From Paracentrotus lividus (Eukaryota > Echinodermata > Echinoidea > Camarodonta > Echinidae), in contig CALNVZ010001721.1 in the NCBI GenBank assembly GCA_940671915.1, positions 43,678,546 to 43,742,545 on the forward strand: a stretch of DNA of 64,000 bases. Reading direction: 5' to 3'. The notes beneath the pieces were generated by a model that had not been told where the DNA came from, did not search any database, and worked only from the letters and a program-made list of their open reading frames with translations. Every line of letters starts with the position of its first letter. Position 1 is the stretch's first letter. A program made the translations under genes and the position numbers. Shown piece by piece: positions 41,601-53,600 of the stretch.

Positions 41601-44600
41601 TCTGTGATGATTCACTCAGCTATATCTGTGAGATATCTCCAAAAGGTAAACCAATTCATTTACTTTAAATCATGAACTACTCAGTTGTGAACAAGTTCTA
41701 TTCCTCAGGAGGCAGTAACCCCATACATGTACATATGCATTCTTGCAAACATAACATGCAGTTTAGTACATTACTTGATATCTGGTAAGAATTTAAATTG
41801 CATTGCCCAAAGAGGCAGTATGGTTCAGGTAATAAGAGTGCCTTTCTCAGATAAATGGTACATGTATGGTACATATACGTGGGTTGGATTCCTGCGCATT
41901 ATGAGAAAAATTGATGCCAGTGTTGTGTTTTGTCATGTTTCTGCGCTCATCACTGCATTCTATGTAAGGGTGGACCAAAAGGGTGTTCACCAGGGAAATT
42001 GTGCCTGCAGACAGTCATAATACAACATGCAAGAATCTTCAGAAATGAAGATGATGTGGAAGAAGAAGAAATGAAATTAATTTTTGCCCAATGACCTCTG
42101 AGCAGATAGATTTGCACATATTTGTTGCACTTATTTTTGCCACTCGTGTGGTAGTACATGTACCTGGAATTTTCTTCAATTTTTCAATTGCATTTCAATC
42201 GTAGGTTTTGGTTATGATGACATCAACCCTCATGACCTAGCAGCAACAGGTGTGACCTATGGCCTTGAGGTCACATGGACACCTTCTCCTACAAGCTGTG
42301 ATGTCATTGGATACAGGGTCAACTACCAGCTAGATGTACCAGGCTCACCCACTGAGTTTGGTAGAAATCAAATTTTCTTTATTTTATTCATCACTTCTCA
42401 CCATTCAATACTTTCACCCTTTTTTTCTTTTTTTTGGATGTGAGTTTGAGAATTGTGAATTGTAAATAAAGCATTTGCAAAAACTGTATGATTTGGTTCC
42501 AATTTTTTGTTAAGCATGATCTACATTTGTAATTCATGGAATGAAGAAGATCTTAAGAATTCTTACCCTCACATTTAAGAATAAATATTTTCACATGTAT
42601 CTTTAATTTTCAAGTATGACATCTGTCCAGCATTCAACCAATTTGAGTTTTCTGGTATGCCCAAAACATATACATGATTTTATTGAGAATCATTTGTTGT
42701 TGCTGTTAGGACACTGATATAATTCCTATTTTCATGTCAATTTTATGTTTATTTCAGTGATTGTATATGGAGGTGATGCCCAGAGTGCAACAGTGCGGGG
42801 TATGTTACCTGGGAGATCATACAATGTCAGTGTGGGAGCCATCTTGAATCAGGATTATGAACTTTACCCAACTGAGCCAGTAACTGCAACAACACGTAAG
42901 TGAATCAAATTCGATAGTTTTGTGTTTCTTTATTGTTGCATCCCCATCCACTCTATTACAATTTTTATTTTGATGGTTAAAACAGCTTGACACCATTTGA
43001 CCTTTGGATGCCGATTACAACAACGACTCTTGAGAGGATAGGTTGGATGACGGGGGTTTGATTTAGTTTTTGACAGATCTAAGTGTATCAATCAGATATG
43101 ATTATTCAAATCCGAAAAATGTGTCTGGGAATCAAACCTGGATCTGATCCACTTCAGATTGTAGGCAAATCCAGACAGTCGACAGTGAGTGTTCCTCGAC
43201 CAACTCTGTGACATGATATTTGTGTAGGAATTGGCATTTCAAATATATTTTCACTAGACATTCTTTTATTATTTAAATTTTGTTTTTTATAAAATTCCTT
43301 TCAGTTCCATGCCCAGGGAGCTATGAGGAGGGTCCCAATGGTCGTTGCTATCTCTTCAGGCTCCGTGAGTTTGGTTCATGGTGGCCGTCAGGACGAACGT
43401 ACTGCGACAATGAACTCGACTCAGACCTTGCTATCATCAATGACCAAATGGAACTGGATTTTTTGATGAACCGGACAGCGGAGATTGATGATAATATCAT
43501 GTGGTGGATAGGTTGGTTATGACAGACTGTGATTAAAAGTTGATCTTATTACAGTAGTCAAAATCAATCTATATATTCAAATTGAAAGCAATTTACATGT
43601 ATGAGAGATTGTTTAGATAATATTGAATTATTGTTTTCATCGTTGCTAATAATACTGCTTTCAGATGATTTATATTGTGTTATTGTGTGATTTAGATAAC
43701 AATACTGATGAAACAGAATTCTGCATGCACATTTATCATACACCTCTCTTCAAATTTGATAACCCAAATTCTAAGAATACAAACTTTTACTGCTATTGAT
43801 ACTGGATAAAGTTTACTTAAATGGAGATGATAATGATTCACAGCGTATATATTGCACCATAATTCTGCTAAAAACACCAGTGCAGTAAAAAGAGAGACAA
43901 AACGCCTATAAACAAGAAAGAAAAGCATTTAACCATATACATGTAATGAGTTAATATCTACTGTTGATTTGTAAACTACTCAGAGTCAGTTAATCTCCTC
44001 TGTATTAGCAAAATGAAAATTATTTTTGTCTCAACTTATATTTGTGGCAACTTTATGAGCGCTCAGGGGTTTGCAGGGTTCTTTTTAATGTGTAGGTGTA
44101 CATGTAAATGTATGTGACTAGGGCTCCATTTTAAGGGGTCTCAAGCTTGGTTTTGATAGCTTTTGTCAAGCCTTGCTGTATCTGTTTTGTTTTAGGTTAC
44201 TCTGACCAGTCCATAGAAGGTGACTGGCGATGGATCGACTGCACCGAGTCATCTGATTGGCAAGATGCATTGTGGGTACCTGGTCACCCTGGTAACGGTC
44301 GTCTAGACTGTGCAGCCTTACAGCCTGATGGTCAGATTGTAGATCTCGTCTGTGATACTCCGCTGAGTTATGTATGTGAGGTGTCGCCTCGAGGTACATG
44401 TATGAGTCGTATTTTCTGTCCCATGCATTCTAAATTTTTCTCCTAATATCCTAGTATATAAATTAACAAACAGATCAACCACCTGAACATTTTTTAAATT
44501 TAATTGTGAAATAAAAAAACTATGAATAAAGATAATCTAAGCTGTTTTCCTTGTCTTGTACATGCAGGTTTTATTGTACATTGTTGTCCATAAGTACAAT

Positions 44601-47600
44601 ATGTACAAACTTTTGTGTATGATTTCATGCTCATAGCAAAATAATTTTTCTTTTTAGTGCTAAGGATATTAGGCGGTACATTTTAGCACATAACAGTTCA
44701 TGGCTTCATTCATGCTAATTTGGCTATAACACACATTTCCCACAGACCTTAGCCTGAATATATTCGGGCTCAGTCCTCAATGGGTTAATATCCATGGATG
44801 GTATGCCAATTTTGTTACAGAATGAATATATACAAATAATAAATTTGCTAGAAATTGATAAATGTGCTTATGTACATTTTTCTTCTTGAAGTATCTCAAA
44901 AACACTCTTTCTCACACATTTTAACCTCCAGGCTTCAACCAGGAAGATGCCAATCCTAGTGACCTCATTGTCAATGGTACGACCTATGGTCTGGAGGCGA
45001 GATGGACTGTATCTCCTTCCAGCTGTGATGTAGTGGCCTATCGTATGTCATATTACTTGACAGGAGACATATCAACCAGGGCTTCAAGTAGGTCCTAGAT
45101 TGGAATATTTGTATGAAAAACAAAACAAAAACAGTAGAGCAGAAATACATATAGGCATAAAGTTGATGCCTCTGATAGATATTTTTTATTTACTTTTGGA
45201 AAAAGTATTCATATTTTGCCAATCAGAAATGGGATGTCACAAATCTATTGTATAGTACAGTGAAATCCTTTTGCTAATATGTGCATATTTTCCTTAAGGC
45301 GGTGAGCTTTCTCACCAAAACATCGAGAGAGGGTAGGTACTTTTCAGGACCACTCATAACCTCAAGAAAGTATACTTGGTGCACCTTGAAACCTTCACTG
45401 CTAATGTGCATATTGATTGGGCAGTTTTTTTTGCACAATGATGTATAAAAAGATGTTAAAATTGGAAAATAATGGTAAATATAAGTCTTATGTATCAGGA
45501 CCCTGTCCATCAATAGATCTACATTAGATATTGAACAATTTCTAAGTACTTTGTTACTTCATTCTTCTTAAATGCTAATACCTCTTCACCAGGAAATTTC
45601 TTTTATTGCAATCTTTCTTAGAAGCTCTATTATTTTATTTTGTATTTTTCCATTCTTAATGTTTTGCTCATTCTTTGTTTCAGTTGTTGTGTATGGTGGT
45701 GATACATCCAGTGCCATAGTACGTGGCCTCCCAGTCAATACAACCTATGATGTCACTGTGGCAGCATATATTAGTAAAGATATTGAGCTGAGTCCTGTAG
45801 GGCCACTTACAGCTACAACAGGTAATTTTTTTTTTTTTCCTCTGTCAAAAATGAAAAGTACATTTTTGATAATAATTCAACATTTCTGTAGAGCCAATAG
45901 CTCATGTAAGCATACGTTGTAGTTGCATAACTCTAAGAGCTTAATAAAGCAAAATATTTAGCTGTTGAAATCAGGATGATGTCCTTAAAGTATCTTGTTG
46001 TCTAATTTAATCTATGTGAATATTTCATGCAATATATTAAACAATTTCTTATAGCTATTGTCAAAAAGATAATTTTCTGCTCATTATAATAGAGTCTCTT
46101 TTAATCAGACATTACTATGGCAGGAGTAAAAATGTAGCAACAAAATAAATATAAGACTAAATAAGTTCATTATTGCAGATTGAAAAAATCTAGAGGGTAT
46201 TCATTTGTCTCGCAATCTACTATGGTCAACAAGGAAATTCGTGATCACTCTCGCAAAAAGTGATCACTAGCTTACAAGTTCACGAGCTTTCGAGTGCCGC
46301 TGCAACTCTTTACCAAGTGACGAAAATTAACTGAAAACGTAGTCTATTTATACGAATCCTGCGGATCGCAGCGCACCAACGTGGACTAATAGGCGGGCGT
46401 TAAGCCGCTACGTGATTGGTCGGGCGTTCACCAATCAGCGCGCCGATGGTGCGGGCGGGAAACAGTATGCAAATAAGACAATGGCAGGCTAGCTAGCTTC
46501 CCGTGGACGGGGATTGGCTAGCTGACCGGTCCCTCGCTAGGGGCCGGGGAAGATCGGGTCGTCGTGCACTGCCAGGTAAGGGGTAATCGGGGATATCGGG
46601 GATATCGATCCCGCTGTCTCTGTTGAAGTTGTTAGGACAAAGACGTATGCTAATAGCCTCCTTATCGTGCGTGTATACCAATGTCTCTCTTTGGCAACGC
46701 AATGTACTCCATCCCAATCGGGGCGGTGTTGCTTCTCCCAGGCATGTTCTGCTACTGCGGATGTGTCGGTTCGCTGTAACCGAACATCTCGCTTGTGTTC
46801 TGATATTCGTTCGACTATCGGACGGGCTGTTTCACCGATATAATACCCATCACATCCCTGGCAAGGAATGTTGTATACTACGCCATCACGTCTGTGATCA
46901 GGGATGGGGTCTTTGGGGTGTACAATGCCGTGGCCTTCTAATCGGCGTTTGAGTTGTTGTGAGAGGCCATCTATTGTCTAATTTGCATACTGTTTCCCGC
47001 CCGCACCATCGGCGCGCCGATTGGTGAACGCCCGACCAATCACGTAGCGGATTAACGCCCGCCTATTGTTCCACGTTGGTGCGCTGCGATCCGCGGGATT
47101 TGTATAAATAGACTACGTTTTCAGTTAATATTCGTCACTTGATAAAGAGTTGCAGCGGCACTCGAAAGCTCGTGAACTTGTAAGCTAGTGATCACTTTTT
47201 GCGAGAGTGATCACGAATTTCCTTGTTGACCATAGTAGATTGCGAGACAAATGAATACCCTCTAGCGAAAATAAATATATTTCCTACATGTATATGCCTC
47301 ATTTGTCAAGTCCCCATATTGTTATTTATATCCAATAGAAGAGGTGAGCTATATATAGATCAATGCTTATTATGACCTTCAGGTGTGATGGTATCAGTAA
47401 AACAGCAAATAAGAATTCAAAGATCCAATCGTTATTCTTCTTTCTGCACCACAGATCCTTGCCCAGCTGACTATGACCTGTGCGCTATAGAAGTAGCCAC
47501 TATTATTATTATTGTTATTATGATTATTATTTGCCAAGTCCCCATTTTGCGATTCATATCAAATGGAAAGTGTGTATTATACAACCAGGTTTTATCATTA

Positions 47601-50600
47601 TTCTTCCTCCTGCACCACAGATCCATGCCCCAAAGACTATGACCTTGCTCCTAATGGAAGATGTTACCTGTTCATACAGGAGGATTTAGGGACCTTCTGG
47701 CATTATGCTAGGGAAACCTGCTGGGAACAGAAGGACTCTGATCTAGCTATTATCAATGATCAAGATGAACTGGACTATATGATGCAGCAAATAACAGATA
47801 TCGGTGATGACAAGGCCTGGTGGCTAGGTATAAAAGAGTTTTCTCCTTTTAATTTAGTCAGGTTTGAGTCGGGCCAATTTGCTCAGTTAGTTTAGATTTG
47901 TATAACTGCCAAAACATACATTATACTAGACATTGCTCAACATGCACGCACTAAAAATTGCTTTCCAGAAGTATGGCTTATGCAGCAAGTTTGTACATGG
48001 CTTCAAAGTAGTGGAAACTTTAGATTCTTTTCTGTTGGTTTCAACTGGTAAAGTTACTGTTACAAACTAGAAAAAGATTTCTCTGTTCCTTTTGCTCTTG
48101 TATTCCATTTTTTTTTTTTTTTTCTTCCGTATTTTTTTTTTTTTTTTTAAAAACTAGAATTCATTTATAATAGCAGCAGATAGGATTACAAGCTCAGAAT
48201 TCTTTCCATATTCCTGATGAAATTAAAGGACAATCATTCTTTATTTCATTCTTTGCAGGTTATTCTGATAACTCAGTAGAGGGTGAATGGAAGTGGGTTG
48301 ACTGCACTGAATCAAACGACTGGCAGATGAGTCTATGGGCTCCTGGTTCCCCTGGCAACCAGATGATGGATTGTGGGTCGCTTTTATCATCAGGGGAAGT
48401 TGAAGCTCAAGTCTGTGATTTGAGGCTCAATTACGTCTGTGAGGTTTCTCCTAAAGGTGAGGTGTATCCCTGTACTTGCTTCTTGCATCATGTAAGGATT
48501 TATTTAGCCCATTGAGGACTGAGCCGGAGTATACTTGGGCTAGCTAGTGTCTATTGGGAATGCGTGCTAAAGCAAAATTAGCTTATCTTCAACAGGTTGA
48601 AACCACAAATCAAATTCAATCTGTGTGCTGTGGTGGTGTACACAATGCAAAATATTATAAAACTTATGCTTACTTGCCTATATCAACTTTCAGAGAGATT
48701 TTGTTTTAGAGATATGTTTTTATGTACCTGTTCCGAACAGAATAATAAAACCCTAGATCCATCCTTCAATCAAGGTCATAAATTTGACTGTATCATTGTT
48801 TAAGTTAAGTGATTTACTTACCTAGATGATGGCAACCACACTGCCCAATGTTGCTCGTCACCTCTTGTTTCTTTCCTTTTTTCCACCATAGTCCAATGCT
48901 AAGAAGGCGGCTTGCTTAATAAGCATTACAAATTACAAAATAAATGGGTTTGTGTCATATTTGGGTGTGATGGTACATGTACATACATGTATGTACACTA
49001 TCTGCAAAACATCAAGAAACAAAGCTCCCAGTATCACTTAACTATTTTGTTTTGTTCCAGGTTTTGATCCATATGAACTAAAAGTTGAGAATCTTGAAAC
49101 AAGTGGAGCTTCATATGGAGTTGATGTATCATGGTCTCTGCCTGAGAATAACTGTGATGCATTTGGCTATAAAATCTACTACCAAGAGGTGAACAGCGAT
49201 ATGGAAGACTTTAGTAAGTATGAATTAAGCCTGTTTGATACTTGTATGATATCCTAATTTATATACCTCTCTATATTCTTGCCCTTTCTTTGTTACTAAT
49301 TGTAGGAAGGTGGTTTAGAATAAACAAGAATATAAAGTGGGTGTCAAAATATTTTAGAAAGCAACTACCATTAAAAGAAAAATTGTTTAAACCCGATGCT
49401 TTTTCTCCTGAGCTTAAGTGACTGTAAGGGATAAAGTATTCTGCAACTGATACAAGAGTGATTACAGTTAACGCTCTTCTGCTAGCCAAACAGCAATTTG
49501 TTTTACAAGTTTGTGCCTAAAAAATGAATCGTAAATTGTCATTATAGAGCGTTCCCAGTGACGTCATCTTTTTGTTTGCAACACTGAGCGGCGGCCATCT
49601 TGGAAGGCATACAAATCGACTGACAGCATGGCAACGTATACATATTGCTGCACTAAAGCCAGATTTGAAGTTACTCAAGAAACTATACTGTACTTCTACA
49701 GCAAAATCGTGGGAAATTTCTGTTCAGTTGTTGGTTGTGGAAACAGGGCAGGAAGAGACAAAAAATCTTTCTATCGGCTGCCTGCAGAAATTACGTGAGA
49801 TCGAAGGAGAAAAAAAATCTGAACTTTCTCGTCGGTAAGTCAAAACCGACCAGCCCCCGTTGCGAACCCGTCGCCTTCGGCAACGGGGCTGTGTATAGTT
49901 AGTGTAGGCCCTACGATGAATGGCTTGCTGCAATCAATCAGAATTTCGAGCTATCAGAGAACATTCGGATGCGTGCTCAAATCATTTTATTTCAGGTAGG
50001 AAATCGACATGTGTGACATAATAATTGTGTCTTTATCACAGTGATTTTTTGTTGTTGCGGTTTTGAGCTCGATCCGCCTGAGTTATCTTTCCGACATGCT
50101 AGCTCGCACTGCACACTTCCTACTTCGGACCGGGCACTGGCGGGACGGCTGGTCACGGCGAACACTACACTGGCCTCAGCCGCGCTTCTGCACGCCGCAG
50201 TAATATCTCCTTCTCGTGTAATTGCTGCAGGCAGCCGCTAGAAAGATTTTTGTCTCTTCCTGCCCTGTTTCCACAACCAACAACTGAACAGAAACTTCCC
50301 ATGATTTTGTTGTAGAATTACGATATCAATTAAGTACAGTTTCTTGAGTAACTTCAAACCTCCTTTAGTGCAGCAATACGTATACGTAACCATGGTAGGC
50401 AGTGATAGCGTGCCCACCACAATGGCCGGCAGGAAGATGATGACGTCACGTGAAATCGCTCTATTCTCATGCTGTCTGTGCTTATTTGCATACATTATAG
50501 TTGTACATCATTTGATTTCATAATTTTGTTTTGTCGTATAGAGATCCTATATGGTGGAGACACAGTTGGTTCTCGGATACAAGGCCTTTTACCAAACACG

Positions 50601-53600
50601 ACATTGAATATTAGTGTAGCTGTTCTGATTGTAGATGATGAACTTGAGACAGTTGGACCCTTGATTGGCATATCAGGTAAGCTTCATTTATTCATGTAGG
50701 CCCTACATTTACTTTTGTCAAAATTTTAAAGTGTTTCTTGATATTCTTGCTGCAAATGTCATAAACATGTCTCATATTTCAAGAACTCAATGCAAATAAA
50801 GTTTTTATATTAGTAGGGTAAAATATTCATTGACGGTTTGGAATTCCCTCGGATGAATGGAAAGGTTTTTTATTTAAATTTATTTTTACTTTTCTTTGGA
50901 TAACATGATGAATAAAATTTGCTGTATCACAATTTAAAAAATATTATTTCATAAGTCTTGTATTATATTTTGCTTTGCTGTACCTCTCCCTTTAGATCCA
51001 TGTCCTAGAGGCTACGAGGAAGCAGCGAATGGGCGGTGCTACTGGTTCCAAGACTTTGGTCGCTATGGTAACGACTGGGAAGATACAAGGTTAGCCGTAT
51101 GAGAGTTCATTTACAAAAGGATAGGAACGGAATGTAGTTTGAGGAATCATGATTGACATAAATATTGATTGAGATAATTCTTGATACCCTTTACCAGTAC
51201 CAATATCTTCCAAACAGCCTATTTTTCTGGACTCAAATCATTAATACAATGCAGTGGGGATCTAGGTTTGAAAATAGTGTGGGAGGGGCAGGTCCAATAG
51301 GGGGTGCATCTCCGAAATGTCATCCATTGTACCTCCTTTAATGGCTTCAAGCTAGACATACATAAAACACATCTTTTTACCTCCGCATAGTTCATATATT
51401 TGTACTGCACCTCATTGGTATGATACATGTAATAGAACAGGTGGTAAACTGTACTCCGACCGTTGAAGAAGATGGAAATCTGTCAATAATTCATGAGAGA
51501 TCTAATACTAGACCAGCATGTTATATTGTTTATTAATATGTTTTTTGTATCATTTTTTTGAGATTATAAGAATTATGTGTGTTGTTCATTCTTTTCCTCA
51601 GATTTTATTGTTCTGAAGCAGCAGATAATTTTGATCATGATCTGATGATTATTGATGATGAGTGGGAGTTGGAATACATCACACACAGGACTAGAGAGTT
51701 TAACGATAGCAGAGATTGGAGGATAGGTAATTGTCCATTTACTGTTAAGAGAATAACAGTTGGAAAAGGTAGAACGTGGATAATAGGAGGGAAAAAGTAG
51801 AAAATGAAGAGGAAAGGAGAATGAAAATGAATTGCAAAGATGGGAGAAAAAAAAAGAGTTTTTAGAGAAATCTGATAAACATCTTTGAAATTAGTGGCTT
51901 GTATGGTGGATTTGGATATGATGAAGCTTACGGTACACCACGTGGTTAGTCCTGAAAATGACTGTTAGAGATTAAAAGATGATATGAACCATTGAGGAAA
52001 TAATTAAAAATGGACAGTAAGCTACCCATAACTTAGAGCGCTCTCTACTACAACTTTTGCAAGCTTTTTCAGGACTCACTTCAAGAAAAGTATTCTTCCA
52101 GCTTCTACTCTCTATGTCGCTTCTCCATTTCTACTTACCTCAACTCTCCATTTCCACTTTTCTTTCTCAACAGTCTCTTTCAGGACTAACCATATGGTAA
52201 AATATAAAACCCACCACAGTATGAACAAGCATAAAACCATAACCAACATTCTACTATTTACTTGTAGGTTACTCTGACCTTGCTGAGGAGGGTGTGTGGA
52301 AGTGGGTCACATGTCAGTCACCTGATACATGGCATGAGAGTCTCTGGGCTCCAGGATACCCTCAGAATGGTCTAGACGACTGTGGTGTGTTTGATCCAGA
52401 TACCGTGACCATCTATGATCAGGTCTGTGACGTCATGAATATCAATTACATCTGTGAAGTCACTCCGAAAGGTAAATTAATCAGTTGACTTTCAAAATTC
52501 TTTTATTTTATTGGCCTAATTGATAAGGCTAAGCCCCACTAAGTTAATAATTTGTTAATGTGACAGTCATGAATAGGAAACTACATATCAGTTGGTGACC
52601 ATTCATAATCAGTGCCCTGTAACATAAATAATTACAATTAATTGCAAATTTGTAACAACTATTCTAATTGGTTGAGAGTGAGAGTTTTATGCAAGAAGTG
52701 CATGCTACAAGGATCCTGATTGGCTACTATAAATTTGCAAATAGATTTTTCTACATCGGATGCTACTGATACACTTTAGGTCATCTTCTTATGTGATATT
52801 TAATTTGGATCCACCTTTAAGTGTTTAATATCCTTGGATAGATTAGAATCTATAGTTTTAGAAAACACATAAAAATAGAACACATGTATAAGTCATGGTG
52901 CTTCAGTGTTGCCTTGAGCCATGGGGTCACAAATAATGTTTACATAACCATAGCAAATATTTGATGTAGTCGGTTTTGTTTTGGCCTTACTCATTTCCGT
53001 ACAGATTTCCGTCCTGGAGATGACAGTGTATTCAATCTGAATGCTACTGCTATTGCCTGGGATACAATACAAGTTACATGGAATGTCTCTGAGTATAACT
53101 GTGATGTCATCGCTTACAATATCTTCTATTTGGATACTTTCCTTGGAGGCCAACCTAAGAAGGGTAATTACCTGTTTATTTTCTATTTTTACTTGTGGGT
53201 TTTTTTTTTCACCGCAGCTTAGTAGAACTTAGTAATTTTCTCTCATGCATGTATTGCTTTCAATTATAGTACATGTTCTCTTGAAATGTTTAAACTGTCT
53301 TTAAATATAACATAATATTCACATCAGGTCCAATATGTTCTTCAAAAATTCCTTTTGACAGTATAATCATATTGATATCCTGTACTTCGCTGATTATAAC
53401 TACTAAAATATCTTTCTTCTTGCTTTCCTGTAATCATAGGCCTTGACCAGATTTCCATATGCTTTATCAGAAAATTTTCTCCAAGTGGACCATTTTTAAA
53501 AGATCGGCTTCATGATCTGAATAATGAATACTGTGTTTTGTTATGTTTCAGCGTTTCAAACACTCATTATGGTACAAATGTACGAGTGTCCTGAATAATG

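Noticed and set aside
41810-41895. tRNA gene or tRNA-derived SINE
   Set aside because: GTGGGTTGGATTCCTGC resembles a B box and GGTTCAGGTAATAAGAG an A box, but the cloverleaf does not close and no SINE body follows.
47385-47642. Open frame joining the copy and the true module 9 exon start
   Set aside because: It reads through intron and a TTATTA tract; the true exon at 47621 has its own good acceptor.
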